DNA from: Epiperipatus broadwayi
Taxonomy: Eukaryota > Onychophora > Udeonychophora > Euonychophora > Peripatidae
Length of the DNA: 64,000 nucleotides
Assembly (NCBI GenBank): GCA_028023455.1
Contig: JAQFVV010006453.1
Location: 1,224,001-1,288,000, forward strand
Direction of reading: 5' to 3'
The notes beneath the pieces were generated by a model, which searched no databases, was not told where the DNA came from, and worked only from the letters and a program-made list of their open reading frames with translations. A program made the position numbers and the translations under genes. Position 1 is the stretch's first letter, and every line of letters starts with the position of its first letter. This document shows positions 12,826 through 22,079 of this stretch, piece after piece.

Positions 12826-12894
12826 CACCATGAGTGCAAGCCATAGTAATCAGTAGATGCACCCTTTGATTACTCTGGCTTGCATTGAGTGGTG
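12826..12894. repeat. Short inverted repeat related to the 8964-9188 MITE
   Basis: Arms of about 27 bp (12826-12852 and 12867-12894) carry gagtgcaagcca-agtaatca and its complement, the same arm sequence as the MITE at 8964. The spacer is reduced to about 14 bp, so it is an internally deleted derivative. Confidence 0.65.
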
Positions 12895-13611
12895 CTACTA
12901 ATCCTCTTATCTACAAAACTGAAGTCTGTATCCAATCCAGGCTTTCTACAAATTAGAAAAAATTACTTTGTCAACAGATTTCTCAAAAGCTGAAAATAAA
13001 GACATTATTTGGACAATTCATATGGTCGTATTTTTATGTAGTAAGCTTATGTTTTTACCTATATCTGAATGATATAAGTTCCCAAGGACTAAGATAATAT
13101 TTATATTTTCTTTTGATTTAAATATATTATAAATTATAATCCATATATGTGTAATATACATTGTTCTTTGTATGTTAATCTGTGTAAAACTATATTTCAA
13201 ATTGATTTTTTTTTTTTAAATGATAGCTTTTGGCCATTAAAATGCTATATATGTAGTTTCATTAGAGTAGTGAGTATTTTTTTATCCTATTGAGTTTTTC
13301 CTATGTAATAGTATATATGAGTGGTTCAATTCAAGTAGATATGCCATTATTGACATATCTCCATTGATATAGTTACCACCCACCTTGTGATTGACTAGTT
13401 AGGGTTGGGTCCTTTTTGTTATTACACTAACATAAAATTCCTTGTCTAAACTTTTCTGGAAATTCTTACTTAGGCAGTAGAATTGGTGATGGAATTGGTT
13501 ACCCCTGATGACATAAATATACCTCTAGGGAAAATATTGATTGGGAATAATGAGATTATTATCAGTTATATATATATGAAAAACAAAAACAAGTTATATA
13601 TATATATATAT
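12895..13611 (+). repeat. Dispersed repeat R1, left part of an interrupted copy
   Basis: Matches 27057-27775 over about 690 bp with many substitutions and small indels (shared landmarks include caaaagctgaaaataaagac and tagcttttggccattaaaat). It breaks off in (TA)n at the LTR boundary; the right part of the same repeat resumes at about 21403. No coding capacity seen. Confidence 0.8.
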
Positions 13612-15527
13612 TGTAATGGTATGCCCCCTCTCAACAAGATAAGTTAAGGCAGTGCATCTCACTATAGTCAGATTTAAGGTCTTCATATAGGATGCCACAA
13701 ATGAAGTGATTTAATTTTGATATAAGACTATATTTGTTCCCAATAACTAATTTATTATTTAAAAAAAAAATTATATCTAAACCACATCAAATCACTTTTC
13801 ACCTTAATTAACTTTACCGTTATGCTCAGATTTCGAACTCAGGGAAGTTTAACACTTTATTCTCTTCAGGGGTTCCTATCAATATTTTAAAGTAATATTA
13901 ACAATGAATCTCACTAACTCTTTAATTGAAATAAAACAAAATTGAAGACTTCATTTAATATAAAAAACATAATTATTTATTTAACAATTAAATAATTTAA
14001 ATTTTACAATATATATAAAAAAATATTTATATATCTACCTCCTGATATTAAAAATATAAACATTCTCTTTGCTTACGGTAGATATATTTTCTAAACCTAT
14101 AACACTACTTGATTTTACAATGTATTTAAAATATGAGTATCCTAATATTTAGACATTTATATTAATGCTATTTTACACTAATTGAGTTATACAAATAATA
14201 ATCCAATCGTTTGTATATAATATCTTCATTCGTTAAAATGATTGTCTGTAATTTATATTTATTAATATAAAAATAGATACCTCACAACAATATTAATCAT
14301 TTATTCATTTATCATACATTACTGTTATTAAATTATTTAGATTAGTATAAACAACGTAGTGTCATGTCATGGAAAATAATATGTGGATTCAAAAATAGTT
14401 TAATCTCTTACCTCTAAGTTCACATTATCCCATTCCCAAAATTAACATTTATTAACCGATATTTAAATCTTTATTAATCATAAATAAAAACAAAAATATT
14501 CTAAATTATTAATTCTCTACGATGATAAAGAAAATGAAATTAACTTTTCCTAATTATAATTTTCAAAAATCTTAAATGGCATTTATAAAAGTTAATGTTC
14601 CTCGGAATGAAAATCCTTCGAAGACGCAGTTTTTTGATTCCTTTGTTGTTAAACATTAAAAAAAATAATATTAGGATATCCTAAGTTGACATTTAGTTTC
14701 CTCTTTATATTCAACTTCTTAATATAAAGTTCCTTCATTAACATTCATAATTCCATTTTGAAGATCTAATTTCTTTATAATCTTAAGGCATTCATAATTC
14801 CATTTTGAAGATATTTTTTTATAATTTTAAAGGATTCAGCAAACGATGTTATTCCCACATATATATTTGATTAGGCAAGTGCATTTTATCTATCCCATGA
14901 TAAATATTTGTATTCTAGCCACTTTGCATTTTCTTTATAATGTAAAGTACATTAAATTTGAATGAAGTTAGTATAAACATGTTCTTTTTTTTTAAGACGC
15001 TGTTCAGATTTTAAAACATAATTCAAACAATTTTTTATAGAACACAAAATATATATTTAGATTACTTTCTGAACAAATATAAGAAATTTCTTCTAATGAG
15101 TATTCAATTGTTCAAAATATAAACTTCAACTTACACTATTCTTTGAAATCAAACATAGTAGAAGTTTTTATGAGAATATAGCTGATAAAAAATAAAATCC
15201 TTATTCTTCTAACAACCAGAATAGAATTAATATATCATGTCTCACTCCATCAGCTCGCTGAAGCATACGCATTCTCATTGTTGCAATAACAATTAGATAT
15301 TAAAACACTAAGTTAATTTCATTTCCTTTAATTCGATAAACTGTGAACCCAGAGGTCATTTATCACCTTGTCAGCAGTCTTTTGTCAACAACGTCATTTT
15401 TCATTTTAAAGAATAAAAAATAGTAACTTAACAAGTTATATATTTATTTTCATAAGTATAATAATAATGTAAATATAATCTATACATATTGATTACATAA
15501 ATGTAGGAGTATACATATACTCCTACA
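13612..15527 (-). repeat. 3' LTR of the gag-pro element
   Basis: Direct repeat of 19485-21355, 1916 bp, TG...CA ends in element orientation. It is longer than its partner because cattcataattccattttg is tandemly duplicated here (14742-14765 and 14789-14812) and single in the other LTR. The element-5' end is a near-palindrome (tgtaggagtata...tatactcctaca, 15502-15527). Confidence 0.93.
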
Positions 15528-15540
15528 TTTCCCCTCGACT
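15528..15540 (-). other. Polypurine tract
   Basis: On the minus strand agtcgaggggaaa lies immediately 5' of the 3' LTR, the expected place and composition for the plus-strand primer. Confidence 0.85.
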
Positions 15541-15626
15541 AAGAAATTAAAATAAACTAACATTTTATTTTAATTCTTCATCTTTGTTATCATTTATGCA
15601 TCATTACAATTCATACTTTTTTTTAT

Positions 15627-15639
15627 TTTCCCCTCGACT
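15627..15639 (-). other. Second, identical polypurine tract
   Basis: The 13-bp string agtcgaggggaaa recurs exactly 99 bp upstream (element sense) of the LTR-proximal copy. It may be a duplicated or upstream plus-strand primer. Confidence 0.6.
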
Positions 15640-16057
15640 GAAAATCTTAAATTCTTTATCAATTATTAGAGAAAAAAAATATTATTAATTATTATATTTA
15701 ATAATAATTAAATTGTTTTATGGGCAATTGGGTTCTTTTTTTGTTAATGTCTTAAATATGGTATATCTAATATAGTCTGTTTTGATCAAATCATAGATTA
15801 AATATACTGACTATTTTATTTTAAAATTATTACCTATTACAGTTAAATAATGTAATACTTTATTATGCAAAAATCATTATCTAGATTACTTTTTTTTATT
15901 CACTTCTTTCAATGAATTTCTATATAATGTATCCTTATTAATATACTAAGTATTTGAAATGGTATATCAAAATAATTATATGGTAGAAAACCTGATTATT
16001 CTATAACTAAGTTTTAATTAGTTGTTTCATAAGTGTTTTATGTATAAATCAATTTAA

Positions 16058-16200
16058 AATGCCAATCCTGCTCCTTATTGAGACTTACTAGATTATCACT
16101 GACATCTAATAAATGAACATACACAAACTTATTTAAAGGTGCCAATTCTGCTCCTTAGTTTTTGAGACTTACTAGATTATCTTTAGCATCTAATAAATAT
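16058..16200. repeat. Tandem duplication in the element's 3' non-coding region
   Basis: Two diverged units of about 60-65 bp share gacttactagattatc and catctaataaat. They lie between protease and the 3' LTR. Confidence 0.8.
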
Positions 16201-16456
16201 ATTAGTTGGAATTCATTTGTGAACTTGCCAACCTATAAGTAACCAGTCTTCCATTTCCACATTAATGATATGATCCATCTTAGTTAGACACAATTATATA
16301 TAGTATTTCCTTCTCTTTAATATCTTAATTCTTTACATTTTCTCTCTATAATCCTAATAATTATTACATAATTTAGGTATTACAAAACTCGTGGTAATTG
16401 TTTATTTAAGACAATTATTATATTTTTCCTCTATAGGGCTTTAATATATGAATAAA

Positions 16457-16927
16457 TTATAATTTATTAACATTATCACCATCAATCAAATTTGATTCAA
16501 CAATTTTTGATTTTACAAGTGTTTCTGATCTGTTTGAAATCATACAACCAATTTCAAACAAATCATACTCTGAAGATAATGTCATCTTTAAAACTTCATT
16601 ACCTACATTAACTATTTTATTTTTAAAATCAATCAAACATTTGTTCAGATGTAAAAAATCTACTCCCAATATCATTTCATGAATAAGTCCAGTTAATATC
16701 AAAAATACATGATAAATACATGTTTGATTAATAGTTAGTTTGAGCCAGATTTGCTTCTGAATTAATTTTGCCCTTTTATTATTAGCTAGGGTAATCTGTA
16801 CTGATTTTAGAGGTAAGGTTTTAATATGTGGATTTTTATCCATCAACCTTTTATAAAACTCCTCAGATATTACAGATATTTGGCTACCACTATCTAATAA
16901 GGCTCTAATTTGCGAATCTTCAAACAT
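16457..16927 (-). CDS. pro: Retrotransposon aspartic protease
   Basis: From the ATG at 16927 the product is 156 residues, but the frame is open upstream to 17116 and overlaps the end of gag by 34 nt in the -1 frame. It is therefore more likely translated as a gag-pro fusion by frameshifting than from its own start; no canonical X XXY YYZ slippery heptamer is visible in the overlap. ALLDSGSQISVIS (catalytic D12-S13-G14) and the flap-to-C-terminal landmark ILGVDFL (residues 86-92) identify a retropepsin-like protease that would cleave the Gag precursor. A second Cys-containing linker precedes it (residues upstream of the ATG). After its stop no RT frame follows. Its closest relative in the window is the decayed protease at 22530-22830 (RLVDSGSHISVLSEELY). 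Confidence 0.85.
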   Translation of the reverse strand: MFEDSQIRALLDSGSQISVISEEFYKRLMDKNPHIKTLPLKSVQITLANNKRAKLIQKQIWLKLTINQTCIYHVFLILTGLIHEMILGVDFLHLNKCLIDFKNKIVNVGNEVLKMTLSSEYDLFEIGCMISNRSETLVKSKIVESNLIDGDNVNKL

Positions 16928-17082
16928 AATATTAATTAATGGACAATTTTGAACAGCATACTTGTGTTCATCATCTTCCTCTGAACATATTATGTTGGTG
17001 ATTTGTTTAACTACAATTTTATTTTTGTTCCTTGTTTTAAATATGGGTCTTTGAGGAGAGGAACTATTTCCGAAGACCCTCT

Positions 17083-19086
17083 TTAATTTAATTTTGCTGT
17101 TGTTTTGGGTATATTTTTATTATACCCGATTTTACCTTTATTCAATTCACTAGTAGATGCTATACTCTTAATTTCTGAAATTTGATGTGTATCCAAACTT
17201 AATTTAACATCTGCATTATTATCACTCTTCGTTGTTTTACTTTGTGAATGATTAAAAGTCTTATGCTTTCTTTTTTTATAATTAATAGCATTTACTTGAA
17301 TATTTTCTTTTTTTCTTTCAACATAATTTTGATTAAGATTTTGGTTATTTGAGTCAATATTATTTAAAATATCTATAATTTGTTCGATATTTTGTGCATT
17401 AGAAAATAATAAAGACTGCTCAATTTTCATAGGTAAGTTGTGTTTTGCGATACGAATAATTTGATTTTGGCTAAAATGATAAGTATCAAGGGTTTTCAGT
17501 CTTGATACCTGTCTTCTAAAAAATTTAGTAAGAGTTTCACCTGGCATACTTTTATACTTTTCCTGAAGTATTTGATACAACAGTGATTCTTGATGATCAC
17601 TATTCCAAAAATTCTTTATCAATAATGTTTGATATTCTTCAAAAGTTTTAGGTATTTGGAACAATGATTCCCACCATGATAAAGCATCACCTTGTAAATG
17701 ACTGTATGCTACTATCAATTTTTCACCTTCTGTCAAATTAGTATTTACTGAAAAATATAAATTTAAACTCTTTAGATGCTCTATTGGAGCTTCATTTGTA
17801 AACCCTTGAAAATGTTTTAATTTTACAAATTGATTTACAACATTAGATTGTAATACGTGATTTGTATTGCTAACATTTTCTTTTTGCAGATTTATAGATG
17901 ATTGTTGATTGTGATGGTGAGCAAAGTCTCCTATAAAATAACTAATATTATCCTCATTATTTTGTTCCCTTTGCATGTTTTCCATCTCAATCACTATTTC
18001 ATCTTGATGTTCCTTTTTATTTGGATCTTCCCTTATCCTATTAATAGCTTCTAATATTTGATTAAATTTATGTGAAGTAGTGTCTTCTTTAATATTAGAT
18101 AATTTAATCCTTTTACAAGCTTGGGTATAATTTTCCATCATTATTTTTCTTTCTTTCTCAAACTCATCCTTCAAAAGTTTTATGGTTTGATCTACGCTAA
18201 TATTTTTATTTTTCAATTGATTAAATATCTCCGATTGATTCTCTAATAATATTTCAATATTATCTTTATTTAACTTTATGTCTGAATCAATCAAATTTTG
18301 CTTCACATTTAGACACTGAAAATCTTTTTCCATAGACTGAATTTTCTTGTCTTGGTTATTAATTTCTATGTGGACATCTTTTATTTTCTCATCTAAAACC
18401 TTTTCAGTCTCTTCTTGAATTTTATACATATCAATTTGGAGATGATTGTATACAGTTTTTATTTCTAGAAATTTGTTTTCTACTTTATTTTCTAGCTTTG
18501 TTTCAAATTCAAAAAATCTTTTTTGACACTTAAGATCTGTTTCTTCAATAACCTTTTGAATTTTTTGAATTTCATTATTCATATTTGTTTGTATTTGTGA
18601 TACCTCGTCCTTCAAATCTATTTTTATATTATCTAATTTTATTGATAATTCATTTTTAATATCTACTTTCACACTTTCCATCTTGGTATCAATATTTGTA
18701 GACAAATCTACTTTCACACTTTTCATCTTGGTATCGATATTTGTAGACAAATCTACTTTCAGATTTTCCATCTGAGTATGCATATTTTCCATTTTGGTAT
18801 CTATGTTTGTATTTAAATTCTCTATCATTTGTTGCATCATTAACATCATTTGACTTAATGATGGATTATCACTGGTTTTACTTTCTATAGGTTTGTCAAC
18901 AATATCCATAATTTCTGGAACATGAGTATCTAATATAGAATTACTCTCAGACACACCTATATTTATTTGTTCATTAGTACTATTCATAGTATCATCAGCT
19001 ATATCTGAACTAAGTATTTCAGTTTGCATTTCTATATTATTAGTATTAGAAGAAAATATTTTATACTTATTTCTTGTAATCATCAA
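17083..19086 (-). CDS. gag: Gag polyprotein of the LTR element, 667 aa
   Basis: An intact 667-codon frame, the longest in the window apart from repeat artefacts. Residues about 75-340 are predicted coiled coil by eye, including a 15-residue tandem repeat (VDLSTNIDTKMKSVK and variants) encoded by 45-bp DNA repeats near 18660-18800. Residues about 417-581 match the Ty3-type retrotransposon Gag/capsid pattern: FQGF near the start, LQGDALSWWESL at about 467, then F..Y...L...FW and a helical C-terminal half. The basic tail (residues 590-667) has KKRKHK but no CCHC knuckle, so RNA binding would rely on basic residues. It would assemble the particle and package the element RNA. The intact frame over 2 kb suggests recent selection or recent insertion. 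Confidence 0.88.
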   Translation of the reverse strand: MMITRNKYKIFSSNTNNIEMQTEILSSDIADDTMNSTNEQINIGVSESNSILDTHVPEIMDIVDKPIESKTSDNPSLSQMMLMMQQMIENLNTNIDTKMENMHTQMENLKVDLSTNIDTKMKSVKVDLSTNIDTKMESVKVDIKNELSIKLDNIKIDLKDEVSQIQTNMNNEIQKIQKVIEETDLKCQKRFFEFETKLENKVENKFLEIKTVYNHLQIDMYKIQEETEKVLDEKIKDVHIEINNQDKKIQSMEKDFQCLNVKQNLIDSDIKLNKDNIEILLENQSEIFNQLKNKNISVDQTIKLLKDEFEKERKIMMENYTQACKRIKLSNIKEDTTSHKFNQILEAINRIREDPNKKEHQDEIVIEMENMQREQNNEDNISYFIGDFAHHHNQQSSINLQKENVSNTNHVLQSNVVNQFVKLKHFQGFTNEAPIEHLKSLNLYFSVNTNLTEGEKLIVAYSHLQGDALSWWESLFQIPKTFEEYQTLLIKNFWNSDHQESLLYQILQEKYKSMPGETLTKFFRRQVSRLKTLDTYHFSQNQIIRIAKHNLPMKIEQSLLFSNAQNIEQIIDILNNIDSNNQNLNQNYVERKKENIQVNAINYKKRKHKTFNHSQSKTTKSDNNADVKLSLDTHQISEIKSIASTSELNKGKIGYNKNIPKTTAKLN

Positions 19087-19420
19087 ACTATCTTTAACTT
19101 AACTATAACTTTATTTGTACGATAATATATTATTTATCATAGGATATTAATGCGATGCCTTTCTCTTTTCAAGATATATATGTGTGTTCTTACTCTAATG
19201 CCTAATTTTAAAATTATATTTTTAAGCGAGTGATCTATTCATTTAAATTTTACTTATTTAATTTTCAAAGTCTCCATTATTTTATTACCTACTATTTTAC
19301 AACACATTTAATATGAGACTATTATCAATACTACTTATCCCTCAATGTTTTGTATCGCTATACAAACAATATAAAATATATGATTCAATATAATAACGAT
19401 ATGGACTCTATGATTCAAGG

Positions 19421-19450
19421 CCCTAGTTGTGTGCACCATATGTAATGGTA
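19421..19450 (-). other. Second primer-binding-like junction
   Basis: In element sense, taccattaca-TA-TGGTGCACACAACTAGGG repeats the arrangement of the true LTR end and PBS (LTR-end-like tail, TA, TGG-starting 18-mer) about 44 bp further in, but with a different 18-mer. Confidence 0.5.
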
Positions 19451-19464
19451 TATATAATGCAGAG

Positions 19465-19482
19465 CTTCACTTGGATGTGCCA
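19465..19482 (-). other. Primer-binding site
   Basis: In element sense TGGCACATCCAAGTGAAG starts 2 nt after the 5' LTR's terminal CA. It is complementary to a tRNA 3' end finishing in CCA. I cannot name the tRNA. Confidence 0.75.
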
Positions 19483-19484
19483 TA

Positions 19485-21352
19485 TGTGATGGTATGCCCC
19501 CTCTCAACAAGATAAGTTAAGGCAGTGCATCTCACTATAGTCAGGTTTAAGGTCTTCATATAGGATGCCACAAATGATGTGATTTAATTTTGATATAAGA
19601 CTATATTTGTTCCCAATAACTAATTTATTATTTAAAAAAAAAATTATATCTAAACCACATCAAATCACTTTTCACCTTAATTAACTTTACCGTTATGCTC
19701 AGATTTCGAACTCAGGGAAGTTTAACATTTTACTCTCTTCAGGGGTTCCTAACAATATTTTAAAGTAATATTAACAACGAATCTCACTAACCTTTTAATT
19801 CAAATAAAACAAAATTGAAGACTTCATTTAATATAAAAAACATAATTATTTATTTAACAATTAAATAATTTAAATTTTACAATATATATAAAAAATATTT
19901 ATATATCTACCTCCTGATATTAAAAATATAAACATTCTCTTTGCTTACGGTAGATATATTTTCTAAACCTATAACACTACTTGATTTTACAATGTATTTA
20001 AAATATGAGTATCCTAATATTTAGACATTTAAATTAACACTATTTTACACTAATTGGGTTATACAAATAATACTCCAATCGTTTGTATATAATATCTTCA
20101 TTCGTTAAAATGATTGTCTGTAATTTATATTTATTAATATAAAAATAGATACCTCACAACAATATTAATCATTTATTCATTTATCATACATTACTGTTAT
20201 TAAATTATTTAGATTAGTATAAACAACATAGTGTCATGTCATGGAAAATAATATGTGGATTCAAAAATAGTTTAATCTCTTACCTCTAAGTTCACATTAT
20301 CCCGTTCCCAAAATTAACATTTATTAACCGATATTTAAATCTTTATTAATCATAAATAAAAACAAAAATATTCTAAATTATTAATTCTCTACGATGATAA
20401 AGAAAATGAAATTAACTTTTCCTAATTATAATTTTCAAAAATCTTAAATGGCATTTATAAAAGTTAATGTTCCTCACGAATGAAAATCCTTCGAAGACGC
20501 AGTTTTTTGATTCCTTTGTTGTTAAACATTAAAAAGAATAATATTAGGATATCCTAAGTTGACATTTAGTTTCCTCTTTATATTCAACTTCTTAATATAA
20601 AGTTCCTTCATTAACATTCATAATTCCATTTTGAAGATATTTCTTTATAATTTTAAAGGATTCAGCAAACGATGTTATTCCCACATATATATTTGATTAG
20701 GCAAGTGCATTTTATCTATCCCATGATAAATATTTGTATTCTAGCCACTTTGCATTTTCTTTATAATGTAAAGTACATTAAATTTGAATGAAGTTAGTAT
20801 AAACATGTTCTTTTTTTTTAAGACGCTGTTTAGATTTTAAAACGTAATTCAAACAATTTTTTTTAGAACACAAAATATATATTTAGATTACTTTCTTTGA
20901 ACAAATATAAGAAATTTCTTCTAATGAGTATTCAATTGTTTAAAATATAAACTTCAAATTACACTATTCTTTGAAATCAAACATAGTAGAAGTTTTTATG
21001 AGAATATAGCTGATAAAAAATAAAATCCTTATTCTTCTAACAACCAGAATAGAATTAATATATCATTTCTCACTCCATCAGCTCGCTGAAGCATACGCAT
21101 TCTCATTGTTGCAATAACAATTAGATATTAAAACACTAAGTTAATTTCATTTCCTTTAATTCGATAAACTGTGAACCCAGAGGTCATTTATCACCTTGTC
21201 AACAGTCTTTTGTCAACAACGTCATTTTTCATTTTAAAGAATGAAAAATAGTAACTTAACAAGTTATATATTTATTTTCATAAGTATAATAATAATGTAA
21301 ATATAATCTATACATATTGATTACATAAATTTAGGAGTATATATATACTCCT

Positions 21353-21355
<3 letters not shown>
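19485..21355 (-). repeat. 5' LTR of the gag-pro element
   Basis: Partner of 13612-15527, 1871 bp. It holds the promoter of the element by position; no single TATA box stands out in so AT-rich a sequence. Confidence 0.93.

Positions 21356-21402
<47 letters not shown>
21356..21402. repeat. (TA)n microsatellite at LTR insertion site
   Basis: About 22 AT units immediately after the LTR. With the shorter (TA)n at 13593-13611 it marks the insertion target. Confidence 0.9.
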
Positions 21403-21404
<2 letters not shown>

Positions 21405-21572
21405 AGATAAGTTTTAAAATAATAAGCATGTGTGTTTCAGTTAGCAACTCATCTGCAAGTCAATGGCAACAGTACAGCCATCCTATAAAGTATATGAAAT
21501 AGAACATACATTAAGTTACCATAAAACTAACCAAGTATAAATGCAGATATAAGACCAGTGTCATTATAATGG
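21403..21572 (+). repeat. Dispersed repeat R1, right part of the interrupted copy
   Basis: Matches 27778-27912 (shared caactcatctgca-gtcaatggcaac and atatgaaatagaacata). It completes the repeat broken at 13611. In the uninterrupted copy these halves are adjacent. Confidence 0.75.
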
Positions 21573-22079
21573 ACTCTTAACAATGGAGCTCTGAAGAGTG
21601 TAGAATGTTAGGAGTATAGATTTTTTTGTGTATTTCATTTTAAATAAAAACAAAATTGCAGTAAGAATTAGAGTGAAGTGGATTTTAATCTAGACAAATA
21701 AACAAGGAAAGAACAAGGGGTAACATAGTACTTCATGAGCTGGTGGAGTTGAGTCTAGCATGTTTAATGTAAAAAAAAATCAAATTTAAAAAAAAAGGAA
21801 ATATAAAAGTGAACACAAATAGGAAACAGAATCAGGAGTATCAAAAATCTGCTGCAGCATTGGAAAACAAGGATTTAGTCAAAATTTAGGGCAGAAAGGG
21901 GAGACACCAGTAGAATATTTAGAGTCTACAGAGATATTTTAGTAGCCACAGGACATCGGAAGATGGCAAAATAATAGTAGCATATAGTCAGTCACCTTAT
22001 GCTCAGATATGGTAGGAATCACTGCTAGCCCAAACAGAAACTTTACAAGTATATAAATCGCCCTAAAAAGACATATTGA

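Larger units (their letters stand above)
13612..21355 (-). mobile_element. LTR retrotransposon with gag and protease only (non-autonomous, Ty3-like)
   Basis: Two direct repeats of 1916 and 1871 bp bound an internal region of 3957 bp. Read on the minus strand each LTR starts TGTAGGAGTAT (TTTAGGAG variant internally on the right) and ends CATTACA/CATCACA. A polypurine tract abuts the 3' LTR, and a TGG-starting primer-binding site lies 2 nt from the 5' LTR. Flanks are (TA)n on both sides, compatible with a 4-bp ATAT target duplication. The internal region encodes gag and an aspartic protease, and only about 0.9 kb remains after protease, too little for RT, RNase H and integrase. It must depend on enzymes from another element. 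The LTRs differ by only about 1-2% by eye, so the insertion looks young. Confidence 0.9.
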
